The notes beneath the pieces were generated by a model. That model saw only the letters and a list, made by a program, of their open reading frames with translations, was not told the origin of the DNA and did not search any database. Both the position numbers and the translations under genes were made by a program. From Streptomyces ferrugineus (GTDB taxonomy: Bacteria; Actinomycetota; Actinomycetes; Streptomycetales; Streptomycetaceae), in contig NZ_CP063373.1 in assembly GCF_015160855.1 (NCBI RefSeq), positions 3,162,001 through 3,226,000 of the forward strand: DNA of 64,000 nucleotides, read 5' to 3'. Numbering within the stretch: position 1 is the first letter of the stretch; every line of letters starts with the position of its first letter. Below are positions 1-8,444 of the stretch, in pieces.

Positions 1-2
1 AA

Positions 3-386
3 GGCCCCAAGCGCGCCCCCAAGAAGCGGCGTCCCACCAGCCCGAAGATCCCCGCCACGGTCTCCATGGAGGACGACGTCCCCGTGGTCACCGAGTGGAC
101 CGCGGGCGGGCTGCCCCAGCGCCGCAGCCGGGTCAAGACCCCGCTCAGCAAGCGCATCGCCGAGCAGGCCGCCATCGAGCAGGCCGAGCGGGAAGGCCGG
201 CCGACCATCTGGTCGACGCGCAAACCCGAGCCCGAGCCCGAGCCGGAGAAGGACGACGAGCCCGCCCCCGGAGCGTGGGTCGAGGCCTTCTGGAACGGCC
301 TCAAGGACAAGCCCGACCCTTACACACTCCAGCCGCGAACCCAACCGGCCCGCCCCGAGGCCGACCACGAGGGGGACACCAAGTGA
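3..386 (+). CDS. cvnA: Conservon sensor-like protein CvnA, C-terminal part only
   Basis: The reading frame is open from the left edge and ends in TGA at 384-386, so only about 127 C-terminal residues are present. They are lysine-, proline- and glutamate-rich and look disordered, with a Glu-Pro stretch (EPEPEPEPEK) near the middle. This fits the cytoplasmic tail of a CvnA protein, a membrane histidine-kinase-like sensor. The identification rests on context: the next three genes are CvnB, CvnC and CvnD in the usual order, and the downstream start overlaps this stop (GTGA). The kinase domain lies outside the window, so whether it is intact cannot be judged. In S. coelicolor the similar rar/cvn9 cluster forms a membrane-associated complex. 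Confidence 0.75.
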   Translation, partial: GPKRAPKKRRPTSPKIPATVSMEDDVPVVTEWTAGGLPQRRSRVKTPLSKRIAEQAAIEQAEREGRPTIWSTRKPEPEPEPEKDDEPAPGAWVEAFWNGLKDKPDPYTLQPRTQPARPEADHEGDTK

Positions 387-790
387 TCCAGCAGCGCGCC
401 AACTTCGACTGGATGCTCAAGGAGCTCCACGACGGCGTACCGGGCATCGAGATGATCGTGGTGCTCTCCGCCGACGGTCTGCGCATCGCCCGCTACGGCG
501 GCGACCCGGACACCGCCGACCGCGTCGCCGCGGCGTGCGCGGGGCTGCAGAGCCTGGCGAGCGCCGTCGCCACGGAGATCCCGAACAGCGACGGCAAGAT
601 GAAGATGGTCCTCATCGAGATCAACGGCGGCTACTTCTATCTGATGGCCGCCGGCGCCAACGCCTATCTCGCCGTGCTCTCCGACACGTTCGCCGAACCC
701 GGACGGATGAGCAACCGCATGTCCGACCTCGTCGCCCGCATCGGCGCCCATCTCACCAGTCCGCCCAGGCGCAACGGGCAGACCGTATGA
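383..790 (+). CDS. cvnB: Conservon protein CvnB, roadblock/LC7 domain
   Basis: A 135-residue protein starting at GTG 383, which overlaps the cvnA stop by 4 nt; a much longer open frame upstream is a shadow of cvnA. The sequence has the MglB/roadblock pattern: an N-terminal helix (NFDWMLKELHDGVPG), a strand with LSADGLRIA, and a second strand around KMVLIEINGGYFYLM. Roadblock proteins dimerise and act on Ras-like GTPases, so the partner is presumably the GTPase CvnD two genes downstream. The stop overlaps the cvnC start (ATGA), implying translational coupling. Confidence 0.92.
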   Translation: MIQQRANFDWMLKELHDGVPGIEMIVVLSADGLRIARYGGDPDTADRVAAACAGLQSLASAVATEIPNSDGKMKMVLIEINGGYFYLMAAGANAYLAVLSDTFAEPGRMSNRMSDLVARIGAHLTSPPRRNGQTV

Positions 791-1188
791 CTCCTCCGCA
801 ACGCCAGCGGCGACACCCCAAGGAACAACCGCCCGCACCGCCCCCCGAGCCCGGCAAGCAGAAGCACCCGGAGCGGCTCTTCGTGGTCGCCGGACCGGAC
901 GGTGGCGAGCGCGACGGCGACCTCGACCTCGTCACGTTAATCGTGGCGCGCGCCGACCCCCCGCCCTCCGCCACGCCGGAGCAGTCGGCGCTGCTCCGGC
1001 TCTGTTCCACCCCCTTGTCCGTGGCCGAGCTGTCGGCCTATCTCAACCTGCCGTTCAGCATGATGACGGTGCTGCTCACCGACATGCTGACGGCCGGACT
1101 GGTGACGGCCCGCAACCCGATCGTGCGCCAGACCGTCGCCGACCGTTCAATCCTCGAAGCGGTGATGCATGGACTTCAAAGGCTCTGA
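787..1188 (+). CDS. cvnC: Conservon protein CvnC (DUF742), contains a TTA codon
   Basis: A 133-residue DUF742 protein. The first 30 residues are Pro/Gln/Lys-rich; the remainder resembles a winged helix (TPEQSALLRLCSTPLSVAEL, then SMMTVLLTDMLTAGLV). It starts at ATG 787 inside the cvnB stop and overlaps cvnD by 20 nt. Codon 51 is TTA (937-939, within DLVTLIVAR). In Streptomyces TTA is read by the bldA tRNA, which becomes abundant late in development, so expression of the middle of this conservon is probably bldA-dependent. The biochemical role of CvnC is unknown beyond its membership in the membrane-associated Cvn complex. Confidence 0.92.
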   Translation: MTPPQRQRRHPKEQPPAPPPEPGKQKHPERLFVVAGPDGGERDGDLDLVTLIVARADPPPSATPEQSALLRLCSTPLSVAELSAYLNLPFSMMTVLLTDMLTAGLVTARNPIVRQTVADRSILEAVMHGLQRL

Positions 1189-1789
1189 CACCGTCCCCGG
1201 TCCGCGGACCGAGGACCAGTTGCCGCACACGGCCGAAGCCGCGGTCAAGATCGTGATCGTGGGCGGCTTCGGCGTCGGAAAGACGACCATGGTCGGCTCG
1301 GTCAGCGAGATCAGGCCGCTGACCACCGAAGAGACCATGACGCAGGCGGGCATCGGCGTCGACGACAACTTCGGCTCGGACACCAAGACGGCGACCACCG
1401 TCGCCATGGACTTCGGCCGCATCAGCATCACCGAGCAGCTCGTGCTGTATCTGTTCGGCACCCCCGGCCAGGAGCGCTTCTGGTTTCTGTGGAACGGGCT
1501 GTTCGACGGCGCGCTGGGCGCGGTGGTGCTGATCGACACCCGCCGCCTCGAGGTCAGCTTCGACGTCATGGGGCGGCTCGAGGAGCGCGGCGTGCCCTTC
1601 GTGGTGGCCGTCAACACCTTCCCGGACGCGCCCCGTTACCCCGTCGACGAACTCCGCACGGCGCTCGACCTGCCCGAGGAGATCCCCATCGTCGAGTGCG
1701 ACGTACGTCGCCGGGCCTCCAGCCGGGACGTCCTGATGACGCTGATGCACTTCCTGCACGCGCTGGCGATGGCGAAGGCCCCCGCCTGA
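1169..1789 (+). CDS. cvnD: Conservon GTPase CvnD
   Basis: A 206-residue small GTP-binding protein, the G-protein-like member of the conservon. The P-loop GFGVGKTT lies at about residues 33-40. A Thr-rich switch region follows (LTTEETMTQAGI), and the G3-like motif FGTPGQERFW is at about 97-106. The usual NKxD appears as VNTFPDA, which deviates from the standard Asn-Lys-x-Asp. The start ATG 1169 lies within cvnC. It probably cycles with CvnB (roadblock) as regulator and CvnA as sensor. Last gene of the tightly overlapping set; a 66-nt gap separates it from the P450. Confidence 0.93.
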   Translation: MDFKGSDTVPGPRTEDQLPHTAEAAVKIVIVGGFGVGKTTMVGSVSEIRPLTTEETMTQAGIGVDDNFGSDTKTATTVAMDFGRISITEQLVLYLFGTPGQERFWFLWNGLFDGALGAVVLIDTRRLEVSFDVMGRLEERGVPFVVAVNTFPDAPRYPVDELRTALDLPEEIPIVECDVRRRASSRDVLMTLMHFLHALAMAKAPA

Positions 1790-1855
1790 GACGCGTGATC
1801 ACAACCCCCCTCACCTCCTGTACACCGGATTCACCTCAGCTTCGGAGCGACCATC

Positions 1856-3325
1856 GTGACGCCTGAATCCTTCTCCCCGACCGGTACGCACGACCCCACG
1901 GCCGCCCCGCCACCCGGCTGCCCCGCGCACGGCATCGGCCCCGGCGGGCTGCGCCGGCTGTACGGCCCCGACGCGGAGGACCTGGGAGCCGTGTACGAGG
2001 AACTGCGCGCCGAGTACGGTGCCGTTGCTCCCGCGTTGCTGCACGAGGACGTGCCGATCTGGGTTGTGCTCGGCCACACCGAGAACATGCACGTGGTGCG
2101 CACTCCCTCGCAGTACACCCGGGACACCCGGCTGTGGAGCGCTCTGCAGGACGGCACGATCAAGCCCGATCACCCGCTGATGCCGATCGTCGCCTGGCAG
2201 CCCATCTGCTGCCACGCCGAGGGCGACGAGCACCTGCGGCTGCGCGGCGCGGTCACGGGCGCCATGTCGACCATCGACCACCGGGGTATCCGCCGCTACA
2301 TCAACCGGGCGACCCAGCACCTCGTCAACAAGTTCTGCGAGGAGGGCGGCGCCGACCTGGTCGCCCAGTTCGCCGAGCACCTGCCGATGGCGGTGATGTG
2401 CGAGATCCTCGGGATGCCCGAGGAGTACAACGACCGCATCGTGCAGGCCGCCCGCGACATGCTCAAGGGCAGCGAGACCGCCATCGCCAGCAACGAATAC
2501 ATCATGGAAGTCCTGATGCGGCTGACCGTACGCCGCCGGACCGACCCCAAGGAGGACTTCACCAGCCACCTGATCAACCACCCGGCGAGGCTCACCGACG
2601 AGGAGGTCGCCCAGCACCTGCGGGTCGTCCTGATCGTCTCGTACGAGGCCACCGCCAATCTGCTGGCCAACGTACTGCGCGTGGTACTCACCGACCCGCG
2701 GTTCCGCGCCCAGCTCAAGGGCGGCCAGATGACGGTGCCGGAGGCGGTCGAGCAGTCCCTGTGGGACGAGCCACCGTTCAGCACCATCCTTCCCTATGTC
2801 GCCAAAGCGGAGACCGAGCTGGGCGGCCAGCGCATCGGTCAGGGAGACGCCCTCATCTTCGGCATCGCGCCGGGCAACGTGGACCCGCGGGTCCGCCCCG
2901 GCCCCAAGGCCAACATGCAGGGCAACCGCTCCCACCTCGCCTTCGGCGGCGGCCCCCACGAGTGCCCGGGCCAGGACATCGGACGCTCCATCGCCGACGT
3001 CGGCGTCGACGCCCTGCTGACCCGCCTCCCGGACGTCCAACTCAGCTGCCCGGAGCACGAACTGCGCTGGCGGTCGTCCATCTCGAACCAGCACCTGGTG
3101 GAACTGCCGGTGAAGTTCGCGCCGAAGCCCCAGCAGGACGTCATGCAGCGGCCCTCCATCAATCCCGTGCCGCCGCAGAGCCCGAACAACTGGCAGGTCA
3201 GCTCGCGGCAGCCGGAGCCCGCGGCTGCGCAGCCCGCCGCCGTGCCGACCCCGGTGGCGGCGCCCGAACAGGCCCGTCGGCTCAGTGTGTTCCGGCGTCT
3301 TCTGCGCTGGTGGCGCGGGGACTGA
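1856..3325 (+). CDS. Conservon-associated cytochrome P450 lacking the EXXR arginine (CYP157-like)
   Basis: A 489-residue P450 starting at GTG 1856. The haem loop FGGGPHECPGQDIG carries the ligand Cys370. The K-helix region, where nearly all P450s have ExxR, reads EQSLW (residues 299-303), so the Glu is kept and the Arg is replaced by Leu. Streptomyces CYP157 enzymes are known for exactly this EQSLW-type variation, so I group it there by motif, not by alignment. The I-helix region (VVLIVSYEATANLL) also lacks the usual AGxDT. The last 75 residues are a Pro/Gln/Ala-rich tail ending in a basic patch (RRLLRWWRGD). P450s are frequent fifth genes of conservons (rarE). Substrate unknown. The last 44 nt overlap the convergent gene. 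Confidence 0.9.
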   Translation: MTPESFSPTGTHDPTAAPPPGCPAHGIGPGGLRRLYGPDAEDLGAVYEELRAEYGAVAPALLHEDVPIWVVLGHTENMHVVRTPSQYTRDTRLWSALQDGTIKPDHPLMPIVAWQPICCHAEGDEHLRLRGAVTGAMSTIDHRGIRRYINRATQHLVNKFCEEGGADLVAQFAEHLPMAVMCEILGMPEEYNDRIVQAARDMLKGSETAIASNEYIMEVLMRLTVRRRTDPKEDFTSHLINHPARLTDEEVAQHLRVVLIVSYEATANLLANVLRVVLTDPRFRAQLKGGQMTVPEAVEQSLWDEPPFSTILPYVAKAETELGGQRIGQGDALIFGIAPGNVDPRVRPGPKANMQGNRSHLAFGGGPHECPGQDIGRSIADVGVDALLTRLPDVQLSCPEHELRWRSSISNQHLVELPVKFAPKPQQDVMQRPSINPVPPQSPNNWQVSSRQPEPAAAQPAAVPTPVAAPEQARRLSVFRRLLRWWRGD

Positions 3326-4286
3326 GCCGACCGGAGCGCCCCGTCCACCCGGCCCAGTTCTCGTACGACGACCAGGCCGTCAGCACACGCGAGCTGACGA
3401 ACCGGTGCTCGCGCCCCGTGATCGGATCGGTGAACTCCAGGACCCGCGCCAGCAGTTGGAGCGGGCGCCGGAAATCACCGTCCGCCACGGGGCCGGTCAC
3501 CTCGGGATAGAGGGGATCGCCGAGGATCGGCACACCCAACGCGCTCATGTGCACCCGCAGTTGGTGTGTCTGCCCGGTACGCGGTACGAGCCGGTACCGG
3601 GCACGCCCGTTCCGGTGATCGAGCAGCTCGACCCGGCTGACGGCGTTGGGCTCGCCCTCGACCTCGCGGGCGGCCAGCACCCCGCGCTCCTTGACGATCC
3701 GGCTCCGCACGGTGCGCGGCAGGTCCAGTGCGGGATCGTACGGGGCCACCGCCTCGTACTCCTTGCCCACCCGCCTGTCGCGGAACAATGTCTGGTACGC
3801 GCCGCGCTCCTCGGGCCGCACGGTGAACAGCACCAGCCCCGCCGTCAGCCGGTCCAGCCGGTGCGCTGCGCCCAGCGTCGGGAGGCCCAGCTCCCGCCGC
3901 AGCCGTGCCAGGGCCGTCTCGGTGACATGGCTGCCGCGTGGCGTGGTGGCCAGGAAGTGCGGCTTGTCAGCCACTACGAGGTGTTCGTCCCGGTACACGA
4001 CCTCGACTGCGAACGGCACCCGCTCCTCGGCCGGCAGCTCGCGGTGGAACCACACGAACATCCCCGGCACGTATGCCATGTCCCGCGGTACCGGGCGCCC
4101 GGTGACGTCGACTACCCGTCCCTCGTCCAGCATGGTGTCGATCACCTCGGCCCCGGCCGCCAGTCGCGCCACGAGATGGTCCCGCACGGTCGTCCACGCG
4201 TCGCCGGCCGGCAACCGCACCCGCACCGGGTCCACCCCGTCGCGCTGCGGCAGGGGGGAGGGCGGTGCTGGGGTGCGGCGTCTCAT
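3282..4286 (-). CDS. RluA-family pseudouridine synthase
   Basis: A 334-residue protein of the RluA/RluD family, which isomerises specific uridines in rRNA or tRNA. The catalytic block HRLDRLTAGLVLF contains the active Asp, and the C-terminal signature RTGQTHQLRVHMSALG is intact. The family-typical start is ATG 4286 (MRRRTPAPP); a longer frame to 4475 is unlikely to be translated. An N-terminal region before the catalytic domain may include a small S4-like or spacer segment. The stop lies inside the P450 gene on the other strand, giving a 44-bp tail-to-tail overlap. Target RNA cannot be told from sequence. Confidence 0.9.
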   Translation of the reverse strand: MRRRTPAPPSPLPQRDGVDPVRVRLPAGDAWTTVRDHLVARLAAGAEVIDTMLDEGRVVDVTGRPVPRDMAYVPGMFVWFHRELPAEERVPFAVEVVYRDEHLVVADKPHFLATTPRGSHVTETALARLRRELGLPTLGAAHRLDRLTAGLVLFTVRPEERGAYQTLFRDRRVGKEYEAVAPYDPALDLPRTVRSRIVKERGVLAAREVEGEPNAVSRVELLDHRNGRARYRLVPRTGQTHQLRVHMSALGVPILGDPLYPEVTGPVADGDFRRPLQLLARVLEFTDPITGREHRFVSSRVLTAWSSYENWAGWTGRSGRLSPRATSAEDAGTH

Positions 4287-5018
4287 CAGGGTCAAGCGTA
4301 CGAGGAGCGGCGAGGGCGGGGCGAGGCGATGCCGACCGACGCGAGCCTCTCCGTGCAACTGCGCTCCGGCTGGGTGCCGCTCGCTCCGGCGCATCAGCGC
4401 GTTCAGCGATGCATGTCCTAAAACGACTGTCCAGCGTGATTGCGTGATTGTCTTTGTACCCCCATGCGCCCCCATTCGATCACTTGTCGCCGTGCGGCGG
4501 TCCTGCGTCTACTGGTAGTCGTCCGCGGAGCTCCATTGCCTTGCGCATACCGTCGTCCCGGTGACGTGAACCTCGTGGGAGCCGCCATGACCACTGTTCA
4601 GCGGCCAGTCTCCGCTTGCCTGCACGTACCCGGCCGTCCCCCCTCGGTCATCCGCCGCTCAGTTCCCTGACCGCGGAAGGGGAGCGCGTCCTGAGCCGGC
4701 GGTTGCTCAGCCTTGCGAGCGAAGCATTCACGACAGAATCAAAGGCGTCCACTTCCGGTCTGGACTGAACTGCGATGTGATTAAAAGGCGTACAGCCGAA
4801 GGCGGCGCCCGTGCTCGCGCCCTCATGGAAGGGGAAGTCCGTGCCACCGCTCGTCCTGTCGCTGCCCACCAAGGCCGCTCCTGGCCGGGACACTCCGCAG
4901 CGCGCCCGTGAGACATCGATCGCTCACCGACTCCTCGGCTTCTCGCCGCGAGAGCAGGCAACCTGACGACACCTCACTCGCCTCGGCCAACTCCGACGCC
5001 CCAGACATGGAGGACTCA
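4287..5018 (+). other. Long non-coding region upstream of the terpene synthase
   Basis: About 730 bp without a convincing gene. It is less GC-rich and less codon-biased than its surroundings, with AT-containing patches (for example TGTGATTAAAAGG near 4777). One short frame at 4588-4671 would encode 27 residues after a GTGGGAG sequence, but has no recognisable family. The region probably holds the promoter(s) of the terpene cassette and possibly remnants of an older gene. I could not assign a promoter with confidence. Confidence 0.5.
5009..5013 (+). promoter_or_regulatory. Ribosome binding site that fixes the terpene synthase start
   Basis: GGAGG, 5 nt before GTG 5019. It favours 5019 over the in-frame GTG at 4908 and ATG at 5007, neither of which has a comparable site. 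Confidence 0.7.
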
Positions 5019-6074
5019 GTGCTCGCCATGATCCCGACGTTCGCGGAGCCCACACCGCCGACCGTAAGTCCATACGCCCCGAGGATCGAGGAGTACGTCC
5101 GCTCTCTCGGAGAGAGCCTCGGGTTGACAGAGACACAAGACGGCCGGGAGCGGCTGGAGGCAGGCTACGGGCACTTTGTCGCCTGGACCTATCCGGAAGC
5201 CTCGTTCCGCGATCTCTGCCTCTGCGCGGAATGGCTCTTCTTCACCTTCATCCTGGACGATTTGCACACTCTGAAGGTCTATGACACTCCGGAAGCCTGG
5301 GATCCGGTTCACCGGCGTCTGATGGACATCATCAACACCGGAAAAGACCTTGCTCCCGCACAGGAGCAGACTCGGTTCACCACGGCGCTGGCGGATCTGT
5401 CGATTCGTACGGGCGAAAGGCTTTCGCCGACGCTTCATGCGCGGTTGAACCATCATCTGGATTTATTCTTCCAAGGATTCGCCGAGGAATCCATGAATCG
5501 GTTCCGCGGTACCCCCCCGGGGATCGACAGCTTCACCCAGACCAGGCGACTTTCCGTGGGAATGGAGTTCGGCTTCGACCTGGTTGAGCTCAGCCTGGGC
5601 GTGGAGGTACCCGAGGACATATACGAGACGGGTCTGTTCCGGGAGATCGTTGAAGCCGCGAGCGACGTGGTTGCCTGGCAGAACGACCTGCATTCAATTC
5701 ACCTGGACGACAAGCGGGGAGATTTCCATAACGTCGTCATCGTCATGCAGCATGCCGCCGGAATCTCGCTGCAGGAGGCCATCGACGCGGCCGTCGCAAG
5801 GGTTCAGGAGCGAGTCGCCGACTTTCTGGCCGCCGAAAAGCAGCTCTTGCCCTTCCTGACGAGCCGTGGTGTGCCGCCCCGCATCCGCGAAGAAGTCCTG
5901 AGGGTCACTGCCGGAATGCGGCAGTGGACCAATGGGTGCCTGCAGTGGTACGGGAACACCACCCGCTACGCGATCCCCACCACCTCGGGCCAGGCCGAAC
6001 AGCAGCATGCACACCTCGGAGCCCTGTTCCCGAGTCAGGATGACGCGTCCCGGACTGTTGCGGTTGACCACTGA
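5019..6074 (+). CDS. Class I terpene synthase with altered metal-binding motifs; TTA codon
   Basis: A 351-residue bacterial class I terpene cyclase, expected to ionise farnesyl or another prenyl diphosphate with Mg2+. Family features are the N-terminal TPPTVSPYA, the RRLSVGMEFGFDL segment (diphosphate-sensing Arg and the G-helix break) and the C-terminal RY pair (TTRYAIP). Both metal motifs deviate. The first is DDLHT at residues 80-84, with no acid at the usual third position. The NSE triad reads NDLHSIHLD at 222-230, with Asp for Glu. Codon 149 is TTA (5463-5465), so translation probably needs bldA tRNA. A P450 follows 44 nt downstream, typical of a two-gene oxidised-terpenoid cluster. The product cannot be predicted. 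Confidence 0.9.
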   Translation: MLAMIPTFAEPTPPTVSPYAPRIEEYVRSLGESLGLTETQDGRERLEAGYGHFVAWTYPEASFRDLCLCAEWLFFTFILDDLHTLKVYDTPEAWDPVHRRLMDIINTGKDLAPAQEQTRFTTALADLSIRTGERLSPTLHARLNHHLDLFFQGFAEESMNRFRGTPPGIDSFTQTRRLSVGMEFGFDLVELSLGVEVPEDIYETGLFREIVEAASDVVAWQNDLHSIHLDDKRGDFHNVVIVMQHAAGISLQEAIDAAVARVQERVADFLAAEKQLLPFLTSRGVPPRIREEVLRVTAGMRQWTNGCLQWYGNTTRYAIPTTSGQAEQQHAHLGALFPSQDDASRTVAVDH

Positions 6075-6118
6075 GCGGCTCGCCGACCACCTGGATCGAC
6101 AGAGAAGGGCCACGCGCC

Positions 6119-7462
6119 ATGGCAACGGACCATGAAGGCATCACACAGGCTCCCGGGGCACTCCCGATCGTCGGGCATCTGTTTCCACTGCTCAGAGACC
6201 CGCTGGGTTTTCTGAAAACCCTCCCGTCCTATGGTGACTTGGTGCAGATTCGGCTGGGCCCGCAAACAGCCGTCGTGGTCTGCCGGCCCGAACTCGTTCA
6301 GGAAGTCCTCCTGCACGACCGAATATTCGACAAGGGCGGACCCATCATCGAACGGGTCGGAAATGCGCTGGGGGACGGAATCGCCTCGTGCCCGCACAGC
6401 GCCCACCGGCGACAGCGCCGCGAGTTGCAGCCCGCCTTCTCTCGCACCTGCCTGCGTGAGTACGCCGCCATCATGACCGAGCAAATAGACACGCTCACCG
6501 CCGGCTGGCACGACGGGCCGACCATCGATGTGGGCTCACAGATGTACGCTCTGGCGAGCGGCACCATTGCGCGGACATTGTTCACGGCCGAAGCCGCGCG
6601 ACCCGCTGTGGAGGCCGTCACGGAGAACCTGCCGGACATCTTCCGAGGCATCTACCAGCAGGCTCTCCTCCCACCCTCGCTGCGCCGTCTGCCGCTCCCT
6701 TCGAACCTGCGCTACGAGCGGGCCCGCAACCGAGCGTGGGGCGAGGTCAGCAAGGCCATCAGCTGGTACCGGCAGGACGGCGAGGGCCACAGCGATGTGC
6801 TGTCGATGCTCCTCGCGACCCATGACGACGCGGGAGAAGCCCTCGGGGACGCCGAGGTCCACGCCCAGATCATGACTCTGCTCGTCGCCGGCATCGACAC
6901 CACCGCGGTGGCCCTCACCTGGGCCGTCCATCTCCTGTGCCAACACCCCGATGTGCAGGAGCGGTTGCACGTCGAGGCAGCCAAGGTTCTCGGCACCCGA
7001 GCGGCCACCTGGGAGGATCTCCCACAGCTGGAGCTGGCCGGCAGGGTCATCACCGAGACACTGCGGCTCTACCCTCCCGGGTGGATCTTCACGCGCATGA
7101 CCACCACGGAGGCCCGGCTGGCGAACGCCGTGATCCCCCCCGACACCACCCTGGTCTACAGCCCGTACCTCATGCACCACGACGCACGGTTCAATCGGCG
7201 CCCCGACTCCTTCGATCCCGACCGGTGGCTTCCGGAGCATGAGCATGTGCGCGGCGCTTTCATCCCGTTCGGCGGAGGTGCGCGCAAGTGCATCGGTGAC
7301 GCCTATGCGATGAACCTGGCGACACTGGCCCTGTCCACGATCGTGGCCCGATGGCGACTCTCGCACGGTGACGTTCGACGACCGCGCATCGAACCCCGGA
7401 TGACCCTGTCCCCCAACAAGGTTCGGGTACGAGTCGCATGTGTGGAGCGAGCGCCGGTGTGA
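6119..7462 (+). CDS. Cytochrome P450 of the terpene cassette
   Basis: A 447-residue P450 with a full set of motifs: I-helix VAGIDTTAVAL, K-helix ExxR in TETLRLYPPGW, the PERF-region FDPDRWLPE, and the haem loop PFGGGARKCIGDAYA with Cys391. The N-terminus has the proline-rich start of soluble, eukaryote-like bacterial P450s (APGALPIVGHLFPLLRDP), as in CYP170 and the pentalenene oxygenases, with no membrane anchor. It lies 44 nt after the terpene synthase and has a ribosome site (GAAGGG) before ATG 6119, so the pair is presumably one transcript and this enzyme oxidises the cyclised hydrocarbon. GC and codon use are lower than in the flanking genes. No ferredoxin or reductase gene is adjacent. 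Confidence 0.9.
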   Translation: MATDHEGITQAPGALPIVGHLFPLLRDPLGFLKTLPSYGDLVQIRLGPQTAVVVCRPELVQEVLLHDRIFDKGGPIIERVGNALGDGIASCPHSAHRRQRRELQPAFSRTCLREYAAIMTEQIDTLTAGWHDGPTIDVGSQMYALASGTIARTLFTAEAARPAVEAVTENLPDIFRGIYQQALLPPSLRRLPLPSNLRYERARNRAWGEVSKAISWYRQDGEGHSDVLSMLLATHDDAGEALGDAEVHAQIMTLLVAGIDTTAVALTWAVHLLCQHPDVQERLHVEAAKVLGTRAATWEDLPQLELAGRVITETLRLYPPGWIFTRMTTTEARLANAVIPPDTTLVYSPYLMHHDARFNRRPDSFDPDRWLPEHEHVRGAFIPFGGGARKCIGDAYAMNLATLALSTIVARWRLSHGDVRRPRIEPRMTLSPNKVRVRVACVERAPV

Positions 7463-7468
7463 CAGGAG

Positions 7469-7508
7469 CTCTTCCCGTCCGTGCCGGGCTCTTCCCGTCC
7501 GTGCCGGG
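7469..7508 (+). repeat. 20-bp tandem duplication
   Basis: The unit CTCTTCCCGTCCGTGCCGGG occurs twice head to tail just after the P450 stop. It looks like a local replication-slippage duplication at the end of the cassette; no function is evident. Confidence 0.7.
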
Positions 7509-7528
7509 TCGGCCGAGTTCATGCCGAA

Positions 7529-7556
7529 GGGGCGGCACCCGCGAGAGTGCCGCCCC
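7529..7556. terminator. Bidirectional hairpin terminator
   Basis: GGGGCGGCAC and GTGCCGCCCC form a perfect 10-bp stem around an 8-nt loop, followed by GTTT. It sits between two convergent genes, the terpene P450 and the siderophore-interacting protein, and can serve both. Confidence 0.75.
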
Positions 7557-7576
7557 GTTTCGGCGTCCACGAAGGC

Positions 7577-8422
7577 CTACGCCGCCGGCGCCGACCCCTC
7601 CTGCTCCGCCTCGATCCGCGCGTTCCAGTCCCGCTTGGAGGCCTGCCAGCCGTCCTCGTCGTGACCGAGCCGCCAGTAACCGGAGATCGACAGGTCCTCG
7701 CGGGGCACGGCACGCTCGACCCGCAGCAGATGGCGCAGCTCCTTCACGAAATGCGCCTCGCCGTGCACGAACGCGTGCACCCGCCCTTCGGGGAACTCCA
7801 GCGCGCGTACGGCCTCGACCAGCATCTCGCCGACGGGACGCGAGCCGCGGTGCAGCCAGATCACCTCCACATCGGAGTCGATCTTCTGCTCCTCCTCCGG
7901 ACCGGCGATCTCCACGAACGCGTACGCCACGGCACCGTCGGGCAGCGACTCCAGGGCGCGGGCGATGGCGGGCAGCGCGCTCTCGTCACCCACCAGCAGA
8001 TGCCAGTCGGCATCCGGGTCGGGGGCGTAGGCACCGCCGGGACCCATGAACCGCACGGTCTCGCCCGGCCGGGCGCGCAGCGCCCACGGGCCGGCCAGGC
8101 CCTCGTCACCGTGCAGCACGAAGTCCAGGGTCAGCTCGCGATGCTCCGGATCCCAGGCCCGCACGGTGTACGTCCGCGTCACCGGCCACTGCTCGCGCGG
8201 CAGCTCCTCGCGGATGCGCTCCAGGTCGAAGGGCTCGGGGTAGCTCACACCCGGAGGGGAGAACAGCATCTTCACGTAATGATCCGTGCAGGTGTCCGCC
8301 GCGAACTCGGCGAGCCCCTCACCGCCCAGCACCACACGCTGCATGTGCGGGGTCAGCCGTTCGGTACGGATGACCTGCGCGGAGTGGGGCTTCCGCGGCT
8401 TGCGGGCAGGGCGTAGCGCCAT
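7577..8422 (-). CDS. Siderophore-interacting protein (NAD(P)H ferric-siderophore reductase)
   Basis: A 281-residue cytoplasmic flavoprotein of the SIP/ViuB family, which releases iron from imported ferric siderophores. The N-terminal FAD-binding barrel contains RTYTVRAWD (residues about 87-95) and the phosphate-binding segment GPGGAYAP. The C-terminal NAD(P)H-binding part contains LVGDESALPAIARALE. The start is ATG 8422, with GGAGG 6 nt upstream; an ATG at 8443 would lie at the edge of the operator and is not used. An iron-box palindrome directly upstream implies repression by a DtxR/DmdR1-type regulator in iron-replete cells. Confidence 0.92.
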   Translation of the reverse strand: MALRPARKPRKPHSAQVIRTERLTPHMQRVVLGGEGLAEFAADTCTDHYVKMLFSPPGVSYPEPFDLERIREELPREQWPVTRTYTVRAWDPEHRELTLDFVLHGDEGLAGPWALRARPGETVRFMGPGGAYAPDPDADWHLLVGDESALPAIARALESLPDGAVAYAFVEIAGPEEEQKIDSDVEVIWLHRGSRPVGEMLVEAVRALEFPEGRVHAFVHGEAHFVKELRHLLRVERAVPREDLSISGYWRLGHDEDGWQASKRDWNARIEAEQEGSAPAA

Positions 8423-8444
8423 CACTGGCCTCCCTCGTTCCAAG

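Noticed and set aside
4588..4671. 27-codon frame with a GTGGGAG sequence before it
   Set aside because: No family, no conservation evidence and an unusual codon mix; left as part of the non-coding leader.
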